A DNA stretch of 37,285 bases from Gammaproteobacteria bacterium (GTDB lineage: Bacteria > Pseudomonadota > Gammaproteobacteria > Steroidobacterales > Rariloculaceae). Shown here one piece after another: positions 16,003 through 25,020 of this stretch. The position numbers were made by a program, and so were the translations under genes. Each line of letters opens with the position of its first letter. The first letter of the stretch is position 1. The notes under the pieces are model-generated. The model searched no databases, had not been told where the DNA came from, and saw only the letters and a list, made by a program, of their open reading frames with translations. The DNA lies in NCBI GenBank assembly GCA_022825505.1, contig JAJDWR010000081.1, positions 1-37,285 on the forward strand, written 5' to 3'.

Positions 16003-17343
16003 TCATGCCTGCGCACTCGGAAGGCCCAAGGTCCTCCGCGACAGACGCGCGAGGCCATACTCCCCGTACAGCCGCGTGTCCGGGAATCGCACGTAGTCCC
16101 GGAGCCGCGTCTTGTGTTTACGACAGAGCCACTGGCGCAGCCGCCGGACCGCGTGCCGATTGACGGCGCTGTAGGCCGGGCTGACCTGCCCGAGGCTGAA
16201 GTAGTTCGCCCACCCGACCATGGTCCGATTCAGGCGTTCCACCACGACCTCCGAGGCCAGCCGCCCGTAGCGTCGCGCAGTCAGTTCGCTGATCTTGCGG
16301 CAGATGCTCTGGACGCTCGCCGGGCTGGGTCGGGTGCCGATGTAGGCCCCCTCTCCAGTCGGCCGGTAATTGCGTCCAATGCGGTATCCGAGGAACTCAA
16401 ACGGTTCCTCCGGGCACCGCAGGCATCGGGTTTTGCGTTCGTTGATCGGGAGCCTCAGCCCGTCCATGAGCCGTCTGACCGCCGCCAGCATGTCCGCTGC
16501 CGGGGTCGTGCCGAGGATGCAAACATCGTCGGCATGGTTCACGATCTCCGCACCGAAGCGCTGGGCATGGCCCAGCACCTTGAAGCCCAGTATGAAGCGT
16601 CGCATGTAGAGGCCGGAGAGTAGCGGTGAGATCGGTGACCCTTGCGGAGTCCCCTTCCGCTGCTTCCGCGACCGGTTGGTCAGCCGCTTGCCTCCTTGAC
16701 CGTCGTCTTCTTCCACCGGCATTTCCAGCCACGCCTTGATAAGTGCGAGCATGCGCCCGTCGCTGATGCGGCGGGCCAGGCTCTTCATCAGGCCGGCGTG
16801 GGGGATTTCGCCGAAGTGGTTGGCGAGGTCAAGTTCAAGCACTTCATTGTGCCCCTTGTACAAGAGGCCATGAATGCGCCTGACCGCATCATGAGCGCTT
16901 CGCCCCGGCCTGTAGGCGTACTGCTGCGGTTGCAGGTCGGCTTCGAAGATCGGCTCAAGCAAGAGCAGGGCCGATGTCTGCGCCACCCGATCCCGGATGC
17001 AGGGAATGCCCAAGGGCCGGAACTTGCCGGGCTGCTTCTTCGGGATCAGCACCTGCCGCACCGGTTTCGGTGCATAGGTGCCGTCCTTCAGATCCCGCGC
17101 CAGTTCCCCGAGCCAACGCTCCGCGCCATACGACTCGACCGCCGCGAAGTCCTCCCCGTCCACCCCGGCAGAGCCGCCGTTGCGGCGCACCCGCCGGTAG
17201 GCTTCGGCAAGGAAGTCCTCCCGCCATACCTTGTCGATCAGCGCGTGAAAGCGCCGCTCGGGTTCTTCCTTAGCTTTCGCATGTAACACCGTCCGGAGTT
17301 GCCGAACTTTCTCTGGCCCTGTTAGGCGTTTGCCAGTGGCCAT
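16003..17343 (-). CDS. Group II intron reverse transcriptase/maturase
   Basis: A 446-residue intron-encoded protein. The reverse transcriptase domain spans about 35-300, with RRNGGSAGVDG, YAYRPGRSAHDAV, a catalytic Asp at 172 (LDLANHFGEIPH), GTPQGSPISPLL and the catalytic box NHADD at 269-273. The X/maturase domain follows (FEFLGYRIGRNY, then RLNRTMVGWANYF). No C-terminal HNH endonuclease is seen. The usual YADD box reads HADD here and the usual Tyr in the ANYFGEIPH motif is His (H176); both Asp residues remain. The start at 17343 has an AAGGAG site 9 bases upstream. Confidence 0.92.
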   Translation of the reverse strand: MATGKRLTGPEKVRQLRTVLHAKAKEEPERRFHALIDKVWREDFLAEAYRRVRRNGGSAGVDGEDFAAVESYGAERWLGELARDLKDGTYAPKPVRQVLIPKKQPGKFRPLGIPCIRDRVAQTSALLLLEPIFEADLQPQQYAYRPGRSAHDAVRRIHGLLYKGHNEVLELDLANHFGEIPHAGLMKSLARRISDGRMLALIKAWLEMPVEEDDGQGGKRLTNRSRKQRKGTPQGSPISPLLSGLYMRRFILGFKVLGHAQRFGAEIVNHADDVCILGTTPAADMLAAVRRLMDGLRLPINERKTRCLRCPEEPFEFLGYRIGRNYRPTGEGAYIGTRPSPASVQSICRKISELTARRYGRLASEVVVERLNRTMVGWANYFSLGQVSPAYSAVNRHAVRRLRQWLCRKHKTRLRDYVRFPDTRLYGEYGLARLSRRTLGLPSAQA

Positions 17344-17877
17344 GCCCTGTCTCCTTCCAATGTTGTTCCCGAACCAGGGCTCCTTCCCTCCGCCGGCATT
17401 ACCCGGCATCCCCGGTCATACGAGCCCATCCGCCACCCTGACGGCCCGGCCTGCCCCTCGCGGGGTTCCGGTTGGCGCGTGCCACGCCACCGGCAGGGCT
17501 TCCCGTGTTGCTGCTTTCTTCCTCTTCCATGCGTGCCGACGCCAATACCCCGGCAGAAACGGATCGGTGCTTGCGTCGCTCGCTTCCCGACCGTCGGCGG
17601 CCTTCCCCTAAACAACGAAGGGTCGGCTTCTGCATCATCGGTTTCGAGGCCTGCTCGGCGTTCACTCGCGTTCCGGCCCGCATGGTCGCTGAGCCGCCCA
17701 GGGCGGCCCTTTGTCACCAGAGTGCTTCAGTCCACTTCGTTACCTCCGTAAACCGCCCCGGCTGCTACCAACCGGAGCGACAGTTGTTGGGCGGGCTTCG
17801 CACCCGCCAGAAGAAAGCGCCTTTCCACGGCGCACGTCGTCTCTCACATTATTGGATCAGCACGACCGGGATTTTTC

Positions 17878-18723
17878 TCACATTCTTTCGTAGCCGATTT
17901 TCCGGGGATGCCGGAATAAACCGGACGGATTGGCTGTCGGCGCTGGGCGAGCGCTATCTCTTCTTGCATGGCAATCGTTGGTGGGTCCTGTGGAGTTCGT
18001 GGGCGAGAGGCCCGCGAGTGGGGTCAGGCGGTGGTCAACACCTTGGTGTTGCCCACGGTCTGTCGAACCACCGAAGGCGGCGGCCAGCTTGTCGGTTTCC
18101 CCGGTGGTCACGTTTTCATCGGCCAACTGGTAATCGTAGGAACGCACCAGATCGCGGAACTCGCCGTTGTCGTTGTTGTGGCTGTAGAAGCTGTGCATGT
18201 AGTTGGCCTTGAAGCCTTCGAAATCCTCGTTGAGGATGAAGTTCACCACGCCGCCCACCGCGTCGGAACCGTACACCGACGAAGCCCCGCCGGTCAGCAC
18301 CTCGACCCGCTCCAGCAACAGGGTGGGTATGGAATTGAGGTCGGCGCAGTTGCCTCCGCCGGTGGTGCCCGGCGCCAGTCGCTGACCGTTGATCAGCACC
18401 AGGGTACGAGAACAGCCGAGATTGCGTACGTTGACCGTGGCGGTGCCCGACGCGCCGTTGGATGCCGTGATGGCCTGACCGGGCGAAATCTGCGGCAGGT
18501 CGTTCAGGTAGTCCTCGACACGGGTGATGCCCCGGTCGGATATATCTTCAACTTCGACTGTGGTGATTTGCGAAGAACTGATCACGTTGGGGTCCCGCAG
18601 CCGGGTACCCGTGACCACCACTTCTTCTATTTCCTGGACCGCCGGGGCCTGGGCCAGAACGACCCCTCCCGAGATACCGCATACGGCAGAACACAAAACC
18701 GCGGTTCGAGTGACTGACTTCAT
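17878..18723 (-). pseudogene. Truncated TonB-dependent receptor (signal peptide and plug only)
   Basis: The gene starts at an ATG with a GAGAGG ribosome site and a signal peptide ending LAQA. Next come a TonB-box-like IEEVVVTGTR and a full plug domain (TVNVRNLGCSRTLVLINGQR, ERVEVLTGGASSVYGSDAVG, GGVVNFIL). Similarity fades after LAAAFGGS near residue 215, and the frame then runs through unrelated sequence to a stop at 17878. Complete receptors of this kind are about 900 residues with a 22-strand barrel, which is absent here. The gene cannot make a functional importer. The break lies about 200 bases before the group II intron, so a rearrangement rather than the intron itself seems to have cut it. 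Confidence 0.8.
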
Positions 18724-19029
18724 ATCCAAAATCCTCTCGATGCTCGGTTCAGATCGCCCAGACGCCCAACAGCGCTGAACACACTCGTCCCTTGCAAAAA
18801 TGAACGAACCGCAACAGCGCGCTGGGCAGCACTGCGCCGATCATAAGGCCTCGGCTGGATTCCCACACAAAATCCATCAGCTCCAATGCTCAAGCGTGGA
18901 TTCCTCCACGCCCCCCTTCCAACGGGATCGAACCGGGCTGAAGCATTCGGAATGTCCCCGGACGCGCAGAAATCGTGACGAGTCAACGCTTCATTGAGTT
19001 TCGACATTTGCGGCCGGTCGGTGCGCGTT
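18724..19029. other. Intergenic region between the receptor fragment and fkbM-like gene
   Basis: 306 bases with no supported gene. It should hold the promoter of the receptor fragment, but no convincing -35/-10 pair was found. Confidence 0.35.
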
Positions 19030-19860
19030 CTACGCGATTTCCAGAACCGCATTCTCGCGGGTCGTCTTCCTCACCCGGTAGCCCCGGCGCAGCAGGAACG
19101 CGATCGCATCCACCTCCCAGCGCGTCCGATGAACATGCTCGACAACCAGGCAAGCGGGCCACAGGGAGCGGGAAACCTCATTGAAGAACGGGATCAGGGC
19201 GCGATCCTCCATGCCCTCGATGTCGATCTTCAATCCGGCGATCGCCGAGACGCGCAGCGTCTGCAGGATCTCGGCCAGCGGGTGCACGGGCACGCACCCC
19301 CTCATGACCCGGTCGGTCCGTCGAAGCAGGCTGGCGCCGCCCAGATCGCCGGGGGCCGCGAACCACGGGAGGGAACCGCTGGGGCCGACCGCCGCGGGAA
19401 CAACATCGATCTTCGTCTCCAGGCCGTTCAGGGCGACATGGAAGCTCAGCCGCTGCAGCGCCGGAGGATTCGGCTCGATGGCAACAACCCTGGCGGCCCC
19501 GGCCTTCGCCAGCACCAGGGCGTAATGGCCGGTATTGGCTCCGATGTCGACGAAAACCCCGTTGCGGACATGCCCGGCCAGGGCCGCGATCTCGATGCGG
19601 TCCAGCCGGTGCGGACAGGCGAGGATCTTCCGGTCCGTGGTGTTGTCCGAGATATTGAGGCGGTATCGGATACCGCCCCTGGCGATGTCCACCCAGGGGC
19701 CGAAGCGCCGCTCCCAGCGCCGGAGTCCGGCCTTTCTCAGGAATCCGCGGCCCAGGCGGGCGCGGATCAGAAGGCGCAGCAAGCGCGCTGACTCGGGCGG
19801 CGCGTAGACTCCCCATGGCGGTGTCTGCGTGTCTCGTCCATTGCCCAAACCCGCTTGCAT
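19030..19860 (-). CDS. FkbM-family SAM-dependent methyltransferase
   Basis: A 276-residue protein with a class I methyltransferase fold. The SAM-binding motif I is VFVDIGANTGHYALVLAKAG, then VVAIEPNP (motif II), and LKIDIEGMEDRALIPF near the C-terminus, the typical FkbM signature. Members O-methylate sugars of surface polysaccharides or secondary metabolites. Its neighbours are a GT25 glycosyltransferase and a GalE-type epimerase, which favours a glycan substrate, though the three genes are on different strands. The start at 19860 was chosen because upstream residues are unlike the family. Confidence 0.85.
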   Translation of the reverse strand: MQAGLGNGRDTQTPPWGVYAPPESARLLRLLIRARLGRGFLRKAGLRRWERRFGPWVDIARGGIRYRLNISDNTTDRKILACPHRLDRIEIAALAGHVRNGVFVDIGANTGHYALVLAKAGAARVVAIEPNPPALQRLSFHVALNGLETKIDVVPAAVGPSGSLPWFAAPGDLGGASLLRRTDRVMRGCVPVHPLAEILQTLRVSAIAGLKIDIEGMEDRALIPFFNEVSRSLWPACLVVEHVHRTRWEVDAIAFLLRRGYRVRKTTRENAVLEIA

Positions 19861-20246
19861 GGAGCCATGGTAAGCGACAGCCCTGCCTGCATGACAGCCC
19901 TGCATGGAAAAGGAACACGCAGGAGAACGGCGCGTGGCGGTGCACCGGAGGTCCCGTATTGTCCCGCGCATCCGTACGGATGCCAATCGTCCGATCCGCT
20001 ACCGACAAGCCTGAAAGGACAGGTTGCCGTGAACCGCAAACGGCGTCGGATTCGGCCAGGCGGCAAAGCAGCGCCCGATTGCAAACGCCTTGGCAGCCGA
20101 ATCGCACAAGGAGTCACAACGACGGCCCGATCCCTTACAATGAGCCCCATGAACCGGATCGAGCGGCAATCTTCGTGCGCTGTGCCGCGTACCGGAGGCT
20201 GGCGCTGTCCGGTCCCGCTATCCCTTGTGCACCCGTTCGGCCGAAC
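19861..20246. other. Divergent intergenic region with a plus-strand promoter candidate
   Basis: 386 bases with no supported gene. GTCACA at 20113-20118 and TACAAT at 20136-20141 with a 17-base spacer could drive the small membrane-protein gene and the GT25 gene. The rest shows nothing recognisable. Confidence 0.3.
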
Positions 20247-20528
20247 ATGAACTGGTGGCATTTCTTTCTGATCGGCGGCGCGGCGGGTTCGTCGGTTCAG
20301 GTCGCCATCGATTGGTGGTATACGCTGATCACCTTGCGCCATCCCGCCATACTCGGCTTTGAGCTGAACGGGCGCACTTTCGATCGGGATCGTCCCGCGC
20401 ACGCGCTGGTCCTGATCGGCGCCACGATACTCAGAACCCTCTGTCTGTTCGTGGCCTGGGGTTGGGGAGCGGGCTTTGGGCGGCCTGGGCGCTGCTGGTT
20501 TGAATCGCGCGCCCCCGAATTGCCATAA
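20247..20528 (+). CDS. Small hypothetical membrane protein
   Basis: A 93-residue protein that starts MNWWHFFLIGGAAGSSVQVA. It has two hydrophobic stretches (about 5-30 and 53-74) separated by a charged loop (LNGRTFDRDRPAH). No family is recognised and the ribosome site is weak, so this is a moderate call. It precedes the GT25 gene by 153 bases on the same strand. Confidence 0.4.
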   Translation: MNWWHFFLIGGAAGSSVQVAIDWWYTLITLRHPAILGFELNGRTFDRDRPAHALVLIGATILRTLCLFVAWGWGAGFGRPGRCWFESRAPELP

Positions 20529-20681
20529 GTCGTGATCTACCGCCCTCAGTATGTTTCTGTCTCCCCCGGGGCACGGTCGATGATGGAGCCGCGCGGTGCC
20601 GGCAAGCGCGCGCGTCGATGCCGGTCTCCGATTGAGCCGGCATTTCGCCATCCGTATTGAGCGGCGCTGTCCCGGCGGGCA

Positions 20682-21476
20682 TTGGATGTGAAGATCTACG
20701 TCATCAGCCTGCGCACGGCTCAGGCCCGGCGTGCCGAAGCGTCCAGGCAGATGGCCGAATGCGGGGCGGAATTCGAATTTTTCGATGCCGTGGAGGGGAC
20801 CGCGGGCCACGCGGAATTCTTCACGCGCATCGATCGGCGGCGCTTCCAGCTCAACACGTTGCGCCGCGACCCGGCGCCCGGGGAAATCGGGTGTTACGCC
20901 AGCCACCTTTCGCTATGGAAATGGGCGGTGCGCCACGACCGGCCCCTCGTCATACTCGAAGACGACTTCCAACTGGAACCCGGATTTTCCCGCATGCTCG
21001 GCGAGCTCGAACCGCTGGTCGGGGAATTCGGGTTCGTTCGCCTGCAGTCCATGCACGGTCCGCGGGCCGTTCTGAAGCGCCTGCGCCCGCCCGCCCATGA
21101 AGTCCGGCGCCGAAACGGCCGGTCGGTGCATTACCTGTCCGACCCGCCCCTTTACACGCTTGCCTACGCCATCGGCCCCGGGGCCGCGCTCGCGCTGTCT
21201 CGGGCCAGCACGACCCTTTTCGCGCCCGTGGACAAGTTCCTGCAGCAGACCTGGATTCACCGAGTGCCCCTCTTTGCCCTGAGTCCGCCGATCGTGAGCA
21301 TGTCGCCCCGGACGGGGCACTCGACCATTGGCGACCGAACCCGCAAGAGCAGGAACCCCGCGGTGATGCTCCAGCGCGCATGCCACAAGGCCGCCGGTGA
21401 GTTTCGCCGTCTGGGATTCGACCGCCAGCAGGCCGCACGGCGCTCGGACCCGGCCCGAAAGCGCGTCCGGCCGTAA
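20682..21476 (+). CDS. GT25-family (LPS-type) glycosyltransferase
   Basis: A 264-residue protein of family GT25. It starts VKIYVISLRTAQARRAEA, followed by FEFFDAVEG, then PGEIGCYASHLSLWKWAV, and the metal/nucleotide-sugar motif LVILEDDFQLEPGF. GT25 enzymes (LgtB/LpsA relatives) add sugars, commonly galactose, to lipopolysaccharide in the cytoplasm. A UDP-galactose-forming epimerase encoded 86 bases further on fits that use. The start could be TTG at 20682 or GTG at 20688. The C-terminal 50 residues are basic and poorly conserved in appearance. Confidence 0.85.
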   Translation: MDVKIYVISLRTAQARRAEASRQMAECGAEFEFFDAVEGTAGHAEFFTRIDRRRFQLNTLRRDPAPGEIGCYASHLSLWKWAVRHDRPLVILEDDFQLEPGFSRMLGELEPLVGEFGFVRLQSMHGPRAVLKRLRPPAHEVRRRNGRSVHYLSDPPLYTLAYAIGPGAALALSRASTTLFAPVDKFLQQTWIHRVPLFALSPPIVSMSPRTGHSTIGDRTRKSRNPAVMLQRACHKAAGEFRRLGFDRQQAARRSDPARKRVRP

Positions 21477-21562
21477 GGCGGCGCCGCGCACGATGTGCAA
21501 GGCCGATGCCGAAGCACGCCGCGAGCCTCCTCCGCACGATCCGTGGGGATCGGGCGTGTGGC

Positions 21563-22561
21563 TCAATCGGGCATCCTGTGGCCGCACCGCGCGGCCAGCA
21601 CCCGCTCCCACCGCCATGCGTGCGCCACGATGTCTTCAAGCCGCTCGTAGCGTGGCGACCAGCCCAGCTCCCTCCTGGCGCGCTTGGCGTCGGCCACCAG
21701 GCAAGCCGGGTCGCCCGCGCGCCGCGCCCCCGTCACGACCGGTATGTCCCGTCCGGTCACGGCCCTTGCCGCGCCGATCACCTCGCGCACGGAGAAACCG
21801 TTGCCGTTGCCCAGGTTGAGCGCCGCACTGCCCCCGCCGGCCCGCAACGACCGCATCGCGAGCAGGTGCGCGTCGCACAGATCGTTGACGTGTACGTAAT
21901 CGCGCACGCAGGTCCCGTCCGGGGTGTCGTGATCGGACCCGAACACGGTCACGGCGGCAGCTCGGCCCGAGGCCGCGCTCAGCACCCGGGGAATCAGGTG
22001 CGTCTCCGGTTCGTGGCATTCGCCGATCGCCCCGCCGGGGTCGGCGCCGGCGGCATTGAAATACCGCAGGCACACCGAATTCAGTCCGTACGCCGCCCCG
22101 TAGTCCTCCAGCATCCGCTCCACCACGAGCTTGGTCCGCCCGTACGGGTTGACCGGCGCCTTCGCGTGCGCCTCGCCGATGCGCCGATGCCGCGGTTCGC
22201 CGAAGATGGCCGCCGAAGAGGAGAAGATCAAATTGTCGATGCCGTGGAGCAGCATGGCGTCCAGCAACACCTGCGTGCCGATCACGTTGTTGGCATAGAA
22301 TTTCGCGGGGTCGGCCACCGACTCGCCGACTTCGATGTGCGCGGCGAAATGCATGACGCCGTCAAACCCGGATCGATGAAACAGCCGATCCAGCAGTGCC
22401 CGGTCGCCCAGGTCGCCCTGCACGAACCGCCCGTGCGTCACCGCATCGCGCCGCCCCGACGACAGGTTGTCCAGCGTCGTGACCTCGACACCGGCCTCGC
22501 CGAGGCGCCGGACCATGTGCGAACCGATGTAGCCCGCGCCTCCCGCGACCAGTACATGCAT
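21563..22561 (-). CDS. galE: UDP-glucose 4-epimerase (GalE-type)
   Basis: A 332-residue short-chain dehydrogenase-fold epimerase. The Rossmann motif is GGAGYIGSHM (residues 7-16). The catalytic Ser is in SSSAAIFG (Ser116) and the YxxxK pair is Tyr140/Lys144 (NPYGRTK). CLRYFNAAGADP and DGTCVRDYVHVNDL are also typical of GalE. It interconverts UDP-glucose and UDP-galactose with bound NAD, supplying galactose for glycans. UDP-GlcNAc or a related sugar cannot be excluded. The ATG at 22561 directly precedes the Rossmann strand. It is convergent with the GT25 gene. Confidence 0.93.
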   Translation of the reverse strand: MHVLVAGGAGYIGSHMVRRLGEAGVEVTTLDNLSSGRRDAVTHGRFVQGDLGDRALLDRLFHRSGFDGVMHFAAHIEVGESVADPAKFYANNVIGTQVLLDAMLLHGIDNLIFSSSAAIFGEPRHRRIGEAHAKAPVNPYGRTKLVVERMLEDYGAAYGLNSVCLRYFNAAGADPGGAIGECHEPETHLIPRVLSAASGRAAAVTVFGSDHDTPDGTCVRDYVHVNDLCDAHLLAMRSLRAGGGSAALNLGNGNGFSVREVIGAARAVTGRDIPVVTGARRAGDPACLVADAKRARRELGWSPRYERLEDIVAHAWRWERVLAARCGHRMPD

Positions 22562-23144
22562 GGATGAATGGCCTCCGCGTTCCCGTTCCAGCCAACCGGC
22601 GGAAAACCGCGCTGCACGCTGGATCCCGACGATTGACGTCAACCGCCTGCCGCGCGACCCGAAAACATCGCGCCGCCGCCTCGGCGCACGCCATGCCCGA
22701 CGCCGGTCCCGCGCCGCATGTTACATCGATTCGCCATCGATGCCTGCAACTTCGCAGTACGCCACGATACCGCTACCCTGCCGCATCACCGGCCCCGAGA
22801 CAATTACCGCCAATCCTATGGCCCATGGCCCACGAAGCACGCCGCCTGGTCAACGGCTCCAGCGCCTTTCCAGGGCAGAGTTGGCGCGTTCAGTAGGCTT
22901 GAAGTGCGGTCCGGGCGTGGCCTATGGGGAATCGGGGGCGGTGCTGTGGAGCATCGTTAGGGAGTTTCCACGGTTCGCTGAAGAATTTCGCAGCCGTTGA
23001 CTCGATCCTTCAGAGCATCGGGCCCCCGATACAAGGCCCGTCAAATCGATGCATCGAATCGCGATGCTGTGGAGAACACGCTCGATCCACAATGGTTTTT
23101 TAGGCAATGGCCGCCGTTTTGTCAGACAGGACGCGTCCGATGTT

Positions 23145-23180
23145 GGCTCCAGCGTAGTCAGGGGTAGTCCGGACGTAGTC
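23145..23180 (+). repeat. 10-bp-periodic repeat, left copy of an inverted pair
   Basis: GGCTC followed by CAGCGTAGTC, AGGGGTAGTC and CGGACGTAGTC. The first 15 bases (GGCTCCAGCGTAGTC) recur exactly, inverted, at 26611-26625, with the same 10-base periodicity beyond. Confidence 0.6.
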
Positions 23181-23347
23181 GAAGTGCATCGGGCATCGGA
23201 GGTGCGTCCGGTGTGAGATAGACACGCCCACCGGCGTCGATATGATGATTCCTCGGAGTCCAAGCGACCGGAAGGCCAAGCCATTGTTACCGCAATGGTT
23301 TAGCCGAGCGGTGCCTGAGCGGAGGCGTCCGCAGCGCAGCGGGGGGA

Positions 23348-23511
23348 ACGGTTCCCGAACCGTCGCACGGGTTCCGGGGCGTAGTATAGGAAGCACGAAG
23401 TGCGATTGAAAGTGCGATGCGGGCACGCGGGTCGCGAAGCGACCGGGCGTGCGCCGGTTGATCGGAGAGTCGTTGCAGGAGGACGAAGGTGGCGTTCGCG
23501 AATGCGAACGC
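23348..23511. repeat. Cluster of three perfect hairpins
   Basis: ACGGTTC-CC-GAACCGT (23348-23363), GGTCGC-GAA-GCGACC (23430-23444) and GCGTTCGC-GAAT-GCGAACGC (23492-23511). They lie just downstream of the small gene ending at 23556. They may act in termination or be structural repeats of the mobile element. Confidence 0.55.
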
Positions 23512-23555
23512 CGGCGAGTAACCGCGATGCGCACGGGCGAAGCCCGGCGCGGCGG

Positions 23556-23783
23556 TCAGAAGTACGGGTGTGTATCCAGCATCCGCTGTGCAACGTCGCG
23601 AATGCGGGCGCGATCGTGAACGCGAGCGAAGCCGCGGGGATCTTCATCCAGGTGGATCACGTAGTAGTGCTTGCCGGGATTGAGGATGTCGGGCTGTCTG
23701 GAGACCTCGCCGACGAAGTCGCCGTCGGCGTCGAGGATGGTGGACCGTTCGGGCGTGACGCGTTTGAAGCTGATGCGGCTCAT
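23556..23783 (-). CDS. Small conserved-looking mobile-element protein
   Basis: A 75-residue acidic/basic protein starting MSRISFKRVTPERSTILDAD, with a GAGGACC ribosome site. It contains DGDFVGEVSRQPDI and KHYYVIHLDEDPRGFARVHD, and has regular strand-helix character without signal or membrane segments. I know no function. The gene seems intact and sits next to DUF2493 and relaxase fragments, which suggests plasmid or integrative-element cargo. Confidence 0.6.
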   Translation of the reverse strand: MSRISFKRVTPERSTILDADGDFVGEVSRQPDILNPGKHYYVIHLDEDPRGFARVHDRARIRDVAQRMLDTHPYF

Positions 23784-23966
23784 GGCAGGTCCTCGTGTGC
23801 AGGTGGGAGACGACGGATCCTCTCTTTCGATCGCCGCACGGTTTACCCGTCGCGAGCCCGACACCACGCTGGCTGGCGTGACGCGCTCGTTGGCTGAAGG
23901 GATCGGAAATGATCGCGGGCCGCACCGTGCGATGACGATGCGGCCCGCGATCGACGCTCAGGGGGG

Positions 23967-24230
23967 TCAGGCCGCGCGGTGGACCGGGATGCCGAGCTGG
24001 GTCGCCTTGTCGACGAGGTTGTCGGTGATGCCCGAGCCGGGGAAGGCGATGACGCCCTTGGGAAGCAGCCTCGGCAGCTCGTCGTTGCGCCGGAACGGGG
24101 CCGCGCGGCCGTGGGCGTTCCAGTCGGGCTTGCAGACGACCTGGTGCACGCCGCGGGACTCGGCCCAGCGAGAGGCGATCTTCTCGGCGCCCGGACCGCC
24201 GCCGTGCACGAGCATCTTGTCGGAGATTGG
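23967..24230 (-). pseudogene. DUF2493 (YspA/SLOG-type) protein, C-terminal fragment
   Basis: About 87 residues matching the C-terminal part of DUF2493 proteins: MLVHGGGPGAEKIASRWAES, then VVCKPDWNAHGRAAPFRRND and GVIAFPGSGITDNLVDKA. The GGGPGAE loop is the nucleotide-binding signature of the SLOG fold. The N-terminal part of the domain is missing: matching sequence stops at about 24230, where the strand passes into unrelated DNA. The remaining frame could start at ATG 24215. These proteins are common on proteobacterial plasmids and integrative elements. Confidence 0.65.
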
Positions 24231-24433
24231 GCCCTGTTGAACGGAGAGCCTTCGTAACCGGCTGTATCCAATGGTCTTTTTTGAAGGACGACCGGAACGG
24301 GGATGGCGGCTTTTCCGCCGTATCAACACCCTGCCAACACCGCGCCGGGCGCGCCTCCCGGCGCGTTGATCGACCCGTTTTCGTGTGCCATCTTGGGGCG
24401 ATGAACCGCCCCGAAACAGCGCCCTCTCCGGCC

Positions 24434-24670
24434 TCATTCGATGTCCGCGAGCACCCCGCTCGCCGCCATCGCGGCGCCCGCCGCGGTGATGACATGCAAT
24501 GCCACGGGCCTGCCCAGCGCCGCGATCGCCCCGTTCACGAGAAAATACACCGCCGCGACAAAGCACATCGCACCGACCCACGTCACCGGGCGCCAGCGAA
24601 AATCCAGCAGCCACCAGCCTGCTGCGCCCAGCGCCAGTCCAAGAACCATGCTCGACACGGCGTCCATCAT
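24434..24670 (-). CDS. Small three-segment membrane protein, paralogue A
   Basis: A 78-residue protein that is almost entirely hydrophobic: segments at about 5-22, 29-50 and 56-74, with a basic loop DFRWRP. Two tandem ATG codons start it, after a CAGGGGGCA ribosome-site candidate. Its first half aligns without gaps of note to the 55-residue protein encoded 102 bases upstream (24773-24940): LGLALGAAGWWLL against LGIAVAVLGVLLV, and VGAMCFVAAVYFLVNGAI against VGGACLAAGAYLALEGIV. No family is recognised. Confidence 0.55.
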   Translation of the reverse strand: MMDAVSSMVLGLALGAAGWWLLDFRWRPVTWVGAMCFVAAVYFLVNGAIAALGRPVALHVITAAGAAMAASGVLADIE

Positions 24671-24772
24671 GGAATGCCCCCTGTCCCGAGTCGGGACCGA
24701 TTGTATCGCCGAGCCCTGGCGGTTTCATCCGCCTCCGGTGAAAACCGGACAGTCGACCGGGACGCGGGCCGC

Positions 24773-24940
24773 TCAGTGCAACAGGCCGTTGACGGTCACG
24801 ATGCCCTCGAGCGCAAGATACGCGCCAGCGGCCAGACACGCCCCGCCGACGAGCATCTGCCCGTACCGGCGCTCGCAAACGAGCAACACGCCCAAAACCG
24901 CCACCGCGATCCCCAGAATGACTTGGAACATCGCGCTCAT
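24773..24940 (-). CDS. Tiny membrane protein, paralogue B
   Basis: A 55-residue protein starting MSAMFQVILGIAVAVLGVLL and ending GIVTVNGLLH, with two membrane segments (about 5-22 and 30-50) joined by a basic turn (CERRYG). It aligns to the first two segments of the 78-residue protein just downstream on the same strand, so the two are likely duplicates. The coding frame, two-segment symmetry and paralogy make it credible despite its size. It is divergent from the relaxase gene. Confidence 0.5.
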   Translation of the reverse strand: MSAMFQVILGIAVAVLGVLLVCERRYGQMLVGGACLAAGAYLALEGIVTVNGLLH

Positions 24941-25020
24941 GGCCCGTCCCGTGCAGTCCGATCACGCGACAGGCTATCGCGCAGCCGGGTACATTTTCAA
25001 GTCTGCGCCGCACCGTTCGG

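Larger units (their letters stand above)
15932..17835 (-). mobile_element. Group II intron (about 1.9 kb)
   Basis: The element reads right to left. The 5' end is proposed at 17835 where GTGCG begins, with the following bases forming a small stem (GCGCC...GGCGC) as usual at the start of domain I. It contains a reverse transcriptase/maturase gene, a recognisable domain V and a short region able to form domain VI, with a 3' end AT near 15932. The 3' boundary is less sure than the 5' one. It sits 43 bases past the stop of a truncated TonB-dependent receptor gene. Whether it splices or moves cannot be judged from sequence alone. Confidence 0.7.
22562..23555. other. Gene-poor boundary region of the mobile segment
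   Basis: About 1 kb without a supported gene. Open frames are short and lack motifs. It holds a 12-base palindrome TCGATGCATCGA at 23046-23057, a 10-bp-periodic repeat at 23145-23180 and a group of hairpins at 23348-23511, listed separately. It looks like decayed or regulatory mobile-element DNA. Confidence 0.45.

Noticed and set aside
23100..23534. 144-codon minus-strand frame
   Set aside because: No domain or ribosome site; it runs through the hairpin cluster and the periodic repeat, so it is unlikely to be coding.
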